Shown here: positions 1-8,150 of the stretch, in pieces
Layout of the letters: every line of letters begins with the position of its first letter
Numbering within the stretch: position 1 is the stretch's first letter
Assembly: GCF_023656565.1 (NCBI RefSeq)
Contig: NZ_JAMOKG010000001.1
Span: 1-64,000, forward strand
Direction: 5' to 3'
Source: Flavobacterium tyrosinilyticum
GTDB taxonomy: Bacteria > Bacteroidota > Bacteroidia > Flavobacteriales > Flavobacteriaceae
DNA: 64,000 nt
The notes under the pieces: generated by a model
What the model saw: the letters and a program-made list of their open reading frames with translations, nothing else
Database searches by the model: none
Told to the model about the DNA's origin: nothing
Position numbers and translations under genes: made by a program

Positions 1-306
1 TGGGGGATCTCCCTCTCAGGACCCCTACCCATCGTAGCCTTGGTAAGCCGTTACCTTACCAACTAGCTAATGGGACGCATGCTCATCTTTCACCGTTGTG
101 ACTTTAATAATCAAACCATGCGGTTTGGTTATGCTATGAGGTATTAATCCAAATTTCTCTGGGCTATCCCTCTGTGAAAGGCAGATTGCATACGCGTTAC
201 GCACCCGTGCGCCGGTCTCAAGGCCCGAAAGCCTCTACCCCTCGACTTGCATGTGTTAAGCCTGCCGCTAGCGTTCATCCTGAGCCAGGATCAAACTCTT
301 CATCGT
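1..306 (-). rRNA. 16S ribosomal RNA, 5' part (gene runs off the left edge)
   Basis: Read on the minus strand, positions 300-280 give the universal 16S start AGAGTTTGATCCTGGCTCAG, followed by the flavobacterial AACGCTAGCGGCAGGCTTAA and the CATGCAAGTCGAG primer site. About the first 300 bases of the gene are in the window. The exact 5' end is set by similarity to known 16S starts and could be off by a few bases. Three promoters lie upstream at 474-752. Short reading frames on the plus strand across this gene are not genes. Confidence 0.97.
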
Positions 307-385
307 ATATTTTAATATTATATAGTCGATGCTCTTCCTATCGGTTCTTTTCGAATCTTCCGATTCTACTGCTCTTATTCTTTTT

Positions 386-407
386 GTTTTAAGATCTCTC
401 TTAAAAC
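386..407 (-). other. rRNA leader hairpin
   Basis: Minus strand reads GTTTTAAGA-GAGA-TCTTAAAAC, a perfect 9-bp stem with a four-base loop, between the P1 promoter and 16S. It lies in the transcribed leader of the rRNA operon and may take part in leader folding or processing. The function is inferred from position only. Confidence 0.5.
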
Positions 408-473
408 GGCTGTCAATTCAATATGTCTACGAACGTGTCTTATTCTCTTTCCGCCTGTGTTTCAAAGCGGGTG

Positions 474-504
474 CAAAACTAAAACTTCTTTTTGTTTCCT
501 GCAA
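474..504 (-). promoter_or_regulatory. rRNA promoter P1
   Basis: Minus-strand -7 box TAGTTTTG (474-481) is preceded by TTG (502-504) at 20 bases, matching the primary sigma promoter of Bacteroidota. The bases just downstream read CACCCGC, as in P2 and P3. It is the promoter closest to 16S. Confidence 0.75.
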
Positions 505-598
505 GAAAAATTTAAAGTTTTTTTTGAGATCTTTTCAATCCCGTTTTCTCTAATTTTTCTCCCAGTCTCTCAATGAACTTTCCGTGTTTTGCGGGGTG

Positions 599-629
599 CA
601 AATGTAAAAAGCATTTTCAAATCTCGCAA
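599..629 (-). promoter_or_regulatory. rRNA promoter P2
   Basis: Minus-strand -7 box TACATTTG (599-606) with TTG at 627-629, spacing 20, followed by CACCCCGC. The box lies exactly 125 bases upstream of P1 in the same sequence context, so this is a copy of the P1 module. Confidence 0.75.
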
Positions 630-722
630 GCTTTTTCGAATCTTTTTTTTTTTGAAAATTTCTTTTCGCCAGATTCTCCTTTCCTGCCAGTATTTCGATG
701 AACGCCTTCGCTGTTGCGGGTG

Positions 723-752
723 CAAAAGTAGCACCTTTATTTACATTTACAA
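723..752 (-). promoter_or_regulatory. rRNA promoter P3
   Basis: Minus-strand -7 box TACTTTTG (723-730) with TTG at 750-752, spacing 19, followed by CACCCGC. It lies 124 bases upstream of P2. The flanking GAACG..TTCG..TGTTGCGGGTGCAAA pattern on the plus strand is shared with the P2 module. Confidence 0.72.
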
Positions 753-884
753 GCCTTTTTTTTATATAATTTCAATCTTTTTTATAAACGGCTGGTTATG
801 CGTTTTTTACAAGGCGAAGTTTTTTTCATGATTTTGGAATTACTGGGGCTTTTAGCCGTTTTACTCTATTTTGTCTGGCTTTAC

Positions 885-970
885 CGAAAAGGCAATAAGA
901 TGCAAACCTTCGTTTTTTTACAGTTTTTTTAATCTCGAAAAGGTATTAAGATGTAAAGGTTTCTTTTTTT
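885..970. repeat. Short direct repeat upstream of the rRNA promoters
   Basis: CGAAAAGGCAATAAGATGCA (885-904) and CGAAAAGGTATTAAGATGTA (936-955) are 51 bases apart, and each is followed by a pyrimidine tract. No gene covers it. Together with 753-884, which is T-rich and without a visible gene, it fills the region upstream of P3. Confidence 0.5.
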
Positions 971-1030
971 TCTTCGTTTTTTCTTCTGAAATGGTCTTTT
1001 ATTGCCGATTTTTTCTTCTGAAAACTGATG

Positions 1031-1114
1031 GCCCTAGCCCCGATAGAAGCGGAAATCCTTTTTGTGGCGGGGTTCGCCGCAAAAAGATTGTAGCGGATAG
1101 CGGGAATAGCTTCT
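1031..1114 (+). ncRNA. Flavo-1-like structured RNA or repeat element, copy 1
   Basis: An 84-base element starting GCCCTAGCCCCGATAG and ending GCGGATAGCGGGAATAGC. The centre folds into a 12-bp stem (1058-1069 with 1075-1086) closed by loop GGGTT. A second copy at 15524-15605 keeps the ends and loop but changes stem pairs in a compensating way, so the fold is under selection. From memory it resembles the flavobacterial Flavo-1 RNA motif, but this was not searched. It could instead be a mobile palindromic repeat. Confidence 0.5.
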
Positions 1115-1205
1115 AATTAAATTGCAAATAGAAAGGCTTCGACTTCGATCAGCGAGACAATTGATATATATTATAGCTATTGGTAACTAGATAATGTTAC
1201 GGATA

Positions 1206-1230
1206 AGACGCACTGATGCGCGTCTCTACG
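1206..1230. repeat. Palindromic repeat fragment
   Basis: AAGACGCACTGATGCGCGTC forms a short hairpin in the gap between the Flavo-1-like element and the terminator at 1279. Just upstream, 1137-1152 (GGCTTCGACTTCGATC) resembles an arm of the repeat found at 19967 and 23891. Both look like decayed palindromic repeats. No gene is visible between 1115 and 1278. Confidence 0.35.
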
Positions 1231-1278
1231 GAAAACTGGATCTTTAATTTATTCTATACATATATATGTATAAAAATA

Positions 1279-1308
1279 AACCCGACACGTTTTGGAAACT
1301 GTCGGGTT
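1279..1308 (-). terminator. Terminator of the flavin monooxygenase gene
   Basis: AACCCGACA / TGTCGGGTT stem with a 12-base loop. On the minus strand it is followed by a T-rich run (TTTATTTTTATA). It begins 34 bases after the stop of the gene at 1343. Confidence 0.75.
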
Positions 1309-1342
1309 GTATAAATAAAATCTACTCTTATATATAGTATAC

Positions 1343-2359
1343 TTATATATGTATACTTTGGTTTAAAGTGTCGATTGCTTCTTTTGTGATTTGAATACTT
1401 TTTAGTTTTGCCTGATGATCGAAGATTGGGCTTGTTACCATTAGTTCGTCGATTCTTGCGTAATCGATGAACTTTTTTAAATCGGTTACTAATTGTTCTT
1501 TGTTTCCTGTGAAAGTTCCAGCTGTCATTTGATTGACATGGAAACGTTCCTGTTCGTTCATAATGTCGTCTAATGACAGAACTGGCGGCTGTAAACCTTT
1601 GCGGTCGTTTCTAATTAAATTCAAGAACATTTGATACAGACTTGTAGACAATAGTTCTGCTTCTTCGTTTGTGTCTGCTGCAATGATATTCACACAAGCC
1701 ATTGTTTTTGGTTTGTCTAAATATTCTGAAGGCTGGAAATTTTCGCGGTAGAACTCAAATGCCTGAATCATTAGTTTTGGCGCAAAGTGTCCGGCAAAGG
1801 CATAAGGCAATCCGTAAGCTGCTGCCAAAGCTGCACTGTCCATACTTGATCCTAAAATCCAGATTGGCACTTTTAAGCCTTCGGCTGGGAACGCGCGTAC
1901 TTTTCCTGTTTCATTTTCGCTTGAAAAATATTCTTGAAGTTTGCTTACGTTTTGCGGAAAACGCTGTGCTTGCTCAAAAAAGTCTTTTCTGATTGCTTCT
2001 GCAGTTGGTTGATCTGTTCCTGGCGCTCTTCCTAAACCTAAATCGATTCGGTTTGGATAAAGCGTTTCCAAGGTTCCAAATTGTTCGGCAACTACTAAAG
2101 GGGAATGATTCGGAAGCATAATTCCACCAGAACCTACTCGGATATTTTTGGTCTGACTTGCTACATAACCTATCAAAACAACCGTTGCTGTACTCGCAAC
2201 GTGTGCCATATTGTGATGTTCTGCAAGCCAAAATCGCTTGTATCCTAAAGTATCTGCTAATTGCGCTATGTCTTTTGTTTTGTGAAATGTTTCTGTGGCA
2301 TTGCTATCCTGAGTGATGATAGCGAGGTCTAATAATGAGACTGAAATTGGGTTTTTCAT
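1343..2359 (-). CDS. LLM-class flavin-dependent oxidoreductase (luciferase-like monooxygenase)
   Basis: A 338-residue single-domain TIM-barrel monooxygenase of the bacterial luciferase superfamily, single-component MsnO8-like group. It is expected to bind FMN and oxidise a small organic substrate, but the substrate cannot be read from sequence. Family features are the [10 protein letters not shown] segment near residue 43, the [10 protein letters not shown] segment near residue 107, and the [20 protein letters not shown] flavin-binding stretch near residue 168. It is transcribed alone: a TAATTTTG -7 box lies at 2379-2386, 20 bases before the start codon, and a terminator follows at 1279. Neighbours give no clue to function. 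Confidence 0.88.
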   Translation of the reverse strand: MKNPISVSLLDLAIITQDSNATETFHKTKDIAQLADTLGYKRFWLAEHHNMAHVASTATVVLIGYVASQTKNIRVGSGGIMLPNHSPLVVAEQFGTLETLYPNRIDLGLGRAPGTDQPTAEAIRKDFFEQAQRFPQNVSKLQEYFSSENETGKVRAFPAEGLKVPIWILGSSMDSAALAAAYGLPYAFAGHFAPKLMIQAFEFYRENFQPSEYLDKPKTMACVNIIAADTNEEAELLSTSLYQMFLNLIRNDRKGLQPPVLSLDDIMNEQERFHVNQMTAGTFTGNKEQLVTDLKKFIDYARIDELMVTSPIFDHQAKLKSIQITKEAIDTLNQSIHI

Positions 2360-2378
2360 ATAAAAAAATGCTAGTCTA

Positions 2379-2386
2379 CAAAATTA
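2379..2386 (-). promoter_or_regulatory. -7 box for the flavin monooxygenase gene
   Basis: Minus-strand TAATTTTG matches TAnnTTTG. It lies 20 bases upstream of the ATG at 2359, leaving a short leader. No clear -33 TTG was found at the usual spacing. Confidence 0.5.
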
Positions 2387-2479
2387 ACTCATTTATACGG
2401 ATGCCTTTTGTTTTCTAATGTTAATAGATTTATAATATTTCTAAAACATTCCAAAAATGGAATTTTTAATAATTAATTA

Positions 2480-2508
2480 TTGTTTTACGATAATTAATTA
2501 TACATTTG
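2480..2508 (+). promoter_or_regulatory. Promoter of the DUF2975/HTH pair
   Basis: TTG (2480-2482), 18 bases, then TACATTTG (2501-2508). Both boxes match the Bacteroidota consensus, and the ATG at 2534 follows at 26 bases. Confidence 0.7.
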
Positions 2509-2533
2509 CAATATCAATCTAACTTTTCAATAA

Positions 2534-3049
2534 ATGAAGACAACTCATATTGTATCCAAAATATTATTTTACTTTACCCGATTTTTGTCTGTGGTTTATT
2601 TCTTTTTGGCCGGATATTCTGTTTTTACATTAATTACGGGATTATTTTTGACTTTTAAGGACAACGGAAAGTATTTTCAGGTTTGTTATCCGTTTACAAC
2701 TCATCCAATAATGTTAGGTGATTATAATCTGCCGTATATTCTTTTTGATTTTTTGGCTCCGCTGAGTTTGTACGGGCTTTTCTTTTTATTAAGCAGTAAT
2801 GTATTCAAAATATTTTTTCAGCCTAAATTATTTACTCTTAACGGAATTTCTCATTTAAGGCGTTTCTATTTATCCAATTTATTAATTCCAGGTATTGTAA
2901 TATTTGTGGCTTTCTTTTTTGTTCCGCTGGATAATGAAGTTTCACTTTTTATATTATTACACGGAATGCTGGGTGTTTTCGCTTACTTTTTAGCTGCCAT
3001 TTTTAAACAAGGTTTAAACCTTCAGAACGAACAAGACTTATTTATATAA
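2534..3049 (+). CDS. DUF2975 membrane protein
   Basis: A 171-residue protein with four hydrophobic segments (about residues 10-35, 60-90, 110-135 and 140-160), so an integral membrane protein. The layout and the partner gene fit the DUF2975 family, whose members almost always sit next to a small Cro/CI-like regulator. Their function is unknown. The stop is two bases before the next gene, so the two are co-transcribed from the promoter at 2480. No enzymatic motif is visible. Confidence 0.75.
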   Translation: MKTTHIVSKILFYFTRFLSVVYFFLAGYSVFTLITGLFLTFKDNGKYFQVCYPFTTHPIMLGDYNLPYILFDFLAPLSLYGLFFLLSSNVFKIFFQPKLFTLNGISHLRRFYLSNLLIPGIVIFVAFFFVPLDNEVSLFILLHGMLGVFAYFLAAIFKQGLNLQNEQDLFI

Positions 3050-3051
3050 CT

Positions 3052-3258
3052 ATGCCAATAATTGTAAATGTTGATGTAATGCTTGCCAAACGCAAGATGC
3101 AAAGTAAAGAGTTGGCAGAAAAACTAGATATTACACCTGCCAATTTATCGATTCTAAAAACTGGAAAAGCAAAAGGAATTCGGTTTGATACTCTCGAAGC
3201 TATTTGTAAAATATTGGATTGCCAGCCTGGAGATATTTTAGAATACGTGGCAGAATAG
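3052..3258 (+). CDS. Small Cro/CI-family helix-turn-helix regulator
   Basis: A 68-residue protein that is essentially one HTH domain: KELAEKLDITPANLSILKTG forms helices 2-3 and FDTLEAICKILDCQPGDIL the C-terminal helices. It matches the YozG-like regulators that accompany DUF2975 proteins. It probably autoregulates this two-gene operon by binding near 2480-2508. That is inferred from the pairing, and no operator palindrome was identified. The start codon lies two bases after the stop of the upstream gene. Confidence 0.85.
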   Translation: MPIIVNVDVMLAKRKMQSKELAEKLDITPANLSILKTGKAKGIRFDTLEAICKILDCQPGDILEYVAE

Positions 3259-3373
3259 CTTTCTTTTAAATTTTATTTCACTCTTAATAAATCGGTTTTT
3301 GAAGCCGACAGGTATTCTATTGCCTAATTTTTTCAAATCATAGTTTAATTCAATCATCAAAATCAATCAAAAA

Positions 3374-4258
3374 ATGAACAGTTTATCAATCAAAAATCTC
3401 AGCAAAACGTATGAGAACGGCACAAAAGCGATTGCCGATTTATCGCTTGAAATTACAAACGGAATGTTTGGTTTACTCGGCCCAAACGGCGCCGGAAAAT
3501 CGACTTTAATGCGAACTATTGCCGCTTTGCAGGAACCTACCTCGGGAATTATTGAATTTAACGGAATTAATATTCTGGAAAATTCAATGTTTATCAGGCA
3601 AAATCTGGGTTATCTGCCTCAGGAATTTGGTGTTTATCCTAAAATTTCTGCTTATCGTCTGCTCGATCATCTGGCAGTTTTAAAAGGAATCGTAGATAAA
3701 AAGGAACGTCAGGATCAAATTTTGTATTTATTACAGCAGACTAATTTACTACAGCATAAAGACAAAGCAGTTCATTCTTTTTCTGGCGGTATGCGTCAGC
3801 GCTTTGGAATTGCTCAGGCTTTGCTGGGAAATCCGAAGATTATTATTGTGGATGAACCAACTGCTGGACTTGATCCTGAGGAAAGAAATCGTTTCAATAA
3901 TCTTTTAAGTGAAATTGGCGAAAGCATAATCGTAGTTCTATCGACTCATATTGTAGAAGACGTTCGTGATTTATGCCCTAAGATGGCCATTATCTCAAAC
4001 GGAAAATTGATTTTGGAAGGAAAACCAAACGAAGCGATCGATTCTTTGAAAGATAAAATCTGGATGAAGGCGATTGAAAAAGCACAACTAAAAGAACATC
4101 AATCGAACTTTAATATCATTTCGTCCAACTTAAATTCAGGGAAAATCAATATTCACGTTTTCTCCCATCAACGCCCAGATTCTGGTTTCGAATTGATATC
4201 GCCAGATTTAAGCGATGTTTATTTTAGTGTTTTAGCTCAAAATCAACTTAAAAATTAA
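3374..4258 (+). CDS. ABC transporter ATP-binding protein
   Basis: A 294-residue nucleotide-binding subunit. Seen in order: Walker A GPNGAGKST (near residue 37), Q-loop in YLPQEFG, signature SGGMRQR, Walker B IIIVDEPTAGLDP, and H-loop STHIVED. The last 70 residues are a variable C-terminal extension. The next gene starts four bases after this stop and encodes the permease, so the two form one complex. It resembles the ATPases paired with ABC-2 permease/M1-peptidase fusions in Bacteroidota. The cargo is unknown, and export or membrane-stress roles are guesses. Confidence 0.92.
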   Translation: MNSLSIKNLSKTYENGTKAIADLSLEITNGMFGLLGPNGAGKSTLMRTIAALQEPTSGIIEFNGINILENSMFIRQNLGYLPQEFGVYPKISAYRLLDHLAVLKGIVDKKERQDQILYLLQQTNLLQHKDKAVHSFSGGMRQRFGIAQALLGNPKIIIVDEPTAGLDPEERNRFNNLLSEIGESIIVVLSTHIVEDVRDLCPKMAIISNGKLILEGKPNEAIDSLKDKIWMKAIEKAQLKEHQSNFNIISSNLNSGKINIHVFSHQRPDSGFELISPDLSDVYFSVLAQNQLKN

Positions 4259-4262
4259 TGTT

Positions 4263-7200
4263 ATGCTTTCTAAATTAATTCAATTTGAATGGCATAACAC
4301 CACCAGAAGCTGGACTTTTTATGCCACGTTTATCATTTATTTGGTTTCAGGATTTTTTGTGAGTGCTTTTGCGAATTTTTCTTTTTCGGGTGCTTACAAA
4401 AATAGTCCGTACGTGCTCACGTATGCGATTGGTCTAATTTCGTTGATGACGATTTTTTCGATTACACTTCAGGTCGCACAAAGTTTTTTAAAAGAATATG
4501 AAACGAAATTCGATTCGATTATTTTCTCCTCTCCTATTACTAAACTTCATTATTTAGCTCCAAAATTTATTACCGCATTTATAATCGCCGTAGTTTCTTT
4601 TGGAATGTTTATCGTGGGAATGATGGTTGGACACCAAATCTCTTGGATTCCTAAAAGCGAGATCGGTTCTTTTGAAATTATAAATTATCTCTGGCCGTAT
4701 TTTGTAATTGTGATTCCGAATATTTTTCTGTGCCTTTCGATATTAACGGCTTTAGCCTGGCTTACACGAAGTAAGCTTTTAATTTATGTTGGGGGTTTAT
4801 TAATCTACATCTTATATATAGCCGGTTCAATTTTTTCTAATTCGCCCATCTTTGCAAATGCTTCTCCCTCTTCGGCCAAAGCCATGTCTTTGGCTGCAAA
4901 AATAGATCCGTTTGGTTTGGCAGCTTTTTTAGAACAAACGAGATATTGGACTGCAATTGAAAAAAATACCGAACTGGTTTCGCTTTCTGGTAACTTTTTA
5001 TTTAACCGATTGTTGTGGATTTCAGTTTCTCTACTTTTACTTTTTGCTTCGTATAAATTGTTTTCCTTCCGAAAAACAAAAACTAAAAATGTAAAAGTGT
5101 CAAAAATTATTTCAAAAGAAGTAAAAATCCTTTCTTCGGAAATTCCAAAAAGTGTCGAGTTCAAAACTTTCAGACACAACTTTGCTGTTTTTAGAAGTAA
5201 TATCAAACTGGATATTTTTTTAGTTCTAAAAGGAATTCCGTTTTTAGTGATTGTTCTTTTATTCTCGGGATTATTGGCAATCGAAATTTCGGATGAAATT
5301 GACGGTGGAATCCGATTAGCCGAAAAAATTACGGATACAGCTTTAATGATTTCCACGATAATGGATCGCCTGCCATTTATTCTGATTTTAATTCTCCTTT
5401 TTTACAGCAGTGAATTATTAAACCGAAGCGAAAATTCGAGATTTGAAACGCTGGAAAATACAGCACCATATTCTCAATTTGTCGTTTTATTGGCAAAATT
5501 GACAGCGCTTTTTATTATTCCGTTAATCATAATTAGTATTAGTATTTTAATTGGATGCGCCTTTCAGATTGCGAATGCCAATGCTCCAATCGAAACTGGT
5601 CTTTATCTTTCTTTGTTTTATTATCTCGGATTTCCGTTGTTGTTGATTTCGATTTTGGTAATTGCTATTCAGACTTTTATTAAAAATAAATACATCGGAC
5701 TTTCGGTTGCTGCTTTTGTCTGCATTCTGTTTTGTACGGGAATTGGAGAACAATTGGGAATTTCGCATCCGTTATTTCGATTCGGAGATTCTTTTAAGAG
5801 AGAATATTTTGATTTGAATGGTTTCGGAAAATACACTTTTCCGTTTCATATTTCGATGTTGTACAATTTCGGATTGGCTTTATTGCTTCTTACTTTGACA
5901 GAAATCTTATGGAAAAGAAATGCTTCAATCGTAAAAACCTTTCGAAGAAATTCATTTAATGGTATTCAAAAAGCAACATTCTACTTGGGAATTATTCTTT
6001 TTATTGGTTTTGGGAGTTATCTTTTTTATAAAACGAATATCGAATATCCGTATTTGACCGAAGAAGATCAGAATAACTGGAGCGAACAATATGAAAAGCA
6101 ATTTAAAAAATACACCAATCTTGCTCAGCCCACGATTGTCTATGTAAAAAGTAAAGTTGATTTATTTCCTGAGGAAAATCGTTATGAAGTAAAAGGCACT
6201 TATGAATTGATCAATAATTCTGAAAAATCAATTAATAGTTTACTCCTATATATAGATCGAAATTCGAAACTGACTTCTGTTGAAATTCCGAATTCGAAAA
6301 ACCTGGATGATGCTTCAACATTTCAGCATTATTGGTATCAATTGGAAAAACCTTTACAGCCCCAGCAGAAAATGAAAATGAGTTTTTCTTTTGAGTCTTC
6401 GTGGTCGCCATTTAAAGGTCATACTGCATTTAATTCTATAATCGAAAATGGTTCGTTTATGCGAATAAGCCGTTACTTTCCGCTTTTTGGTTATCAGGAA
6501 TCGAATGAAATCAGCAGTAAAAAAGAGCGGACAAAAAGACATTTGAAACCTCAGTCGCATCTTAAAAAACTGGAAGACAAATCGAAAATTAAATATGATT
6601 TTATTGATTATGATGCTGTAGTTTCGACTTCTAAAAATCAAATGGCGATTGGCGTTGGAGATTTAATTGGGAATTGGAAAAAAGACAACCGTAATTATTT
6701 TCATTATAAATCTAACGGCAAGATTCCGTTTCGATTTGCTTTTTCTTCTGCTGAATATGAAATTCAAAAAACGAATTATAAAGGTATTTCCATTGAAGTT
6801 TTTTACGATAAAGGACATTCGAGAAATATCAAAAAACTAATTCAGGATGTAAAAAATACTCTAGATTATTGCCAAAGTAATTTTGGTAAATATCCGTATA
6901 AAACAATTCGCTATGCCGAAGTTTCTGCTTTCGCCGATGGATTTGCTGCGACTTCATATCCGTCGACGGTTTTTATGAAAGAGAATTTCGGATTCTACAG
7001 CAACCTCAACAACAAGGATAAGGAAGATGTAATTAATCAATTAACGGCGCATGAATTGTCGCATGAATGGTGGGGAAATTCACAAATTAGTCTGGAACAA
7101 AAAGAAGGAAGCTGGATTTTGACTGAAACTCTGGCGCAATACACCGAACTGATGTTGTATGAAAAAGAACATGGTTTGGAAAAGGCACTCGAAACTTTAA

Positions 7201-7802
7201 AAATTCATCTGGATTTATATTTGAGCAGTCGGAGTTATGATCCTGAAACGCCTTTGTATAAAACGAATTATGACACACCGCATTTACCTTATGATAAAGG
7301 AATGCTGGTGATGCATCAGCTTCGGATTTTAATTGGTGAAGAAAAAGTAAATCTGGCTTTGAAAAATTTTCTGAATCATTATAAATATCCAAATCCGTTT
7401 CCTGATTCTGAAAATTTATTAAAAGAAATTTATGCTGTAACGGATAAAAAGCTGCATTCTAAACTAGACGAAATGTTTAAGCAGATTATTACGTATTCTT
7501 CAAAAATAGAATCAGTTTCAAGTAGTAAGAAGAATGGTTTTTATGAGGTTTCTTTTAAAGTTTATTCTAAAAAGTATCAGGAAAATGCGACCGGAGAACG
7601 TAGACAAATTGATAATGATACCACTATAGATATTGGAATTTATGATGAAAACGGAAAATTATTATGTTTCCCTTTCGCTGTCAAAAACAATAAAATTGAA
7701 GGTAAAATCAAACTCAAAACAAAACCTCAACGCATTGTTATTGATCCGTTTATAATGAATATTGATACTTTTATAAAGGACAACGAAAAGGAAATTGATT
7801 AG
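4263..7802 (+). CDS. ABC-2 type permease fused to an M1-family zinc aminopeptidase domain
   Basis: A 1179-residue fusion. Residues 1-580 hold about twelve membrane segments in two ABC-2 permease halves, with a soluble loop around 270-320. Residues 600-1179 form an extracytoplasmic gluzincin domain. The zinc site is HELSH at 930-934 with the third ligand probably E955 in TETLAQY. The gap after the second His is 20 residues, against 18 in classical M1 enzymes. No GAMEN motif is seen; the segment FADGFAATSYPS near 895 may take its place. It pairs with the ATPase four bases upstream. The likely role is ATP-driven transport coupled to peptide trimming at the membrane. Substrate unknown. Confidence 0.88.
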   Translation: MLSKLIQFEWHNTTRSWTFYATFIIYLVSGFFVSAFANFSFSGAYKNSPYVLTYAIGLISLMTIFSITLQVAQSFLKEYETKFDSIIFSSPITKLHYLAPKFITAFIIAVVSFGMFIVGMMVGHQISWIPKSEIGSFEIINYLWPYFVIVIPNIFLCLSILTALAWLTRSKLLIYVGGLLIYILYIAGSIFSNSPIFANASPSSAKAMSLAAKIDPFGLAAFLEQTRYWTAIEKNTELVSLSGNFLFNRLLWISVSLLLLFASYKLFSFRKTKTKNVKVSKIISKEVKILSSEIPKSVEFKTFRHNFAVFRSNIKLDIFLVLKGIPFLVIVLLFSGLLAIEISDEIDGGIRLAEKITDTALMISTIMDRLPFILILILLFYSSELLNRSENSRFETLENTAPYSQFVVLLAKLTALFIIPLIIISISILIGCAFQIANANAPIETGLYLSLFYYLGFPLLLISILVIAIQTFIKNKYIGLSVAAFVCILFCTGIGEQLGISHPLFRFGDSFKREYFDLNGFGKYTFPFHISMLYNFGLALLLLTLTEILWKRNASIVKTFRRNSFNGIQKATFYLGIILFIGFGSYLFYKTNIEYPYLTEEDQNNWSEQYEKQFKKYTNLAQPTIVYVKSKVDLFPEENRYEVKGTYELINNSEKSINSLLLYIDRNSKLTSVEIPNSKNLDDASTFQHYWYQLEKPLQPQQKMKMSFSFESSWSPFKGHTAFNSIIENGSFMRISRYFPLFGYQESNEISSKKERTKRHLKPQSHLKKLEDKSKIKYDFIDYDAVVSTSKNQMAIGVGDLIGNWKKDNRNYFHYKSNGKIPFRFAFSSAEYEIQKTNYKGISIEVFYDKGHSRNIKKLIQDVKNTLDYCQSNFGKYPYKTIRYAEVSAFADGFAATSYPSTVFMKENFGFYSNLNNKDKEDVINQLTAHELSHEWWGNSQISLEQKEGSWILTETLAQYTELMLYEKEHGLEKALETLKIHLDLYLSSRSYDPETPLYKTNYDTPHLPYDKGMLVMHQLRILIGEEKVNLALKNFLNHYKYPNPFPDSENLLKEIYAVTDKKLHSKLDEMFKQIITYSSKIESVSSSKKNGFYEVSFKVYSKKYQENATGERRQIDNDTTIDIGIYDENGKLLCFPFAVKNNKIEGKIKLKTKPQRIVIDPFIMNIDTFIKDNEKEID

Positions 7803-7894
7803 TTTTTTTGCCATTATCCGAGCGATAGCGAACAGGCTAATCAATTCACCAATTTTTACTAATTTTTAATTTTAGTTTTTCGCAAATGCTCAAA

Positions 7895-7981
7895 ATATAG
7901 CTCGCGATTTCAACCGCGGGACACGTTACGAATTGGGTGTAATTATATATTGTGTACCCGTGGTTGAAACTACGGGCTATG
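7895..7981. repeat. Palindromic repeat family A, copy 1
   Basis: Outer arms ATATAGC (7895-7901) and GGGCTAT (7974-7980) enclose two hairpins, CGCGATTTCAACCGCGGG and CCCGTGGTTGAAACTACGGG. The second copy is at 12315-12407. Stem bases differ between copies while pairing is kept. It fills the gap between the permease/peptidase gene and the response regulator (7803-8110), where no gene is visible. Confidence 0.8.
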
Positions 7982-8110
7982 TTTGAAATAAAAACCAGTC
8001 AACAAATAGAAATTAGAGAAATTCGTGAATTGCTTCGCCTGTTCGCTATCGCTCGAGTCGTGGCAAAAAATTATTTCAGCTGAATCAAAAAAGGAAAATG
8101 ATTTAAAACC

Positions 8111-8118
8111 TACATTTG
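8111..8118 (+). promoter_or_regulatory. -7 box for the sigma54-type response regulator
   Basis: TACATTTG, 32 bases upstream of the ATG at 8151. Transcription would start near 8125. This rules out the longer in-frame reading from 8025 and supports the start at 8151 or 8157. No clear -33 TTG was found. Confidence 0.6.
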
Positions 8119-8150
8119 TACATCAAAATACCAATTCGGTTTTAGCTTAT

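Noticed and set aside
174..1116. Several plus-strand reading frames of 70-80 codons over 16S and its upstream region
   Set aside because: They lie antisense to the rRNA gene and its tandem promoters, are rich in Phe/Ser/Leu from T-runs, and show no domain or promoter.
1115..1278. tRNA or 5S gene near the rRNA operon
   Set aside because: No cloverleaf or TTCGA-type T-loop context was found; only repeat fragments are visible. In any case tRNAs of the operon would lie on the other side of 16S.
4805..5356. 183-codon minus-strand frame inside the permease
   Set aside because: It is a shadow of a well-supported gene; composition is that of reversed membrane segments and no promoter or homology is visible.
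8025..8150. Upstream extension of the response regulator
   Set aside because: It starts before the TACATTTG box, the added residues have no receiver homology, and the receiver begins normally at 8151 or 8157.
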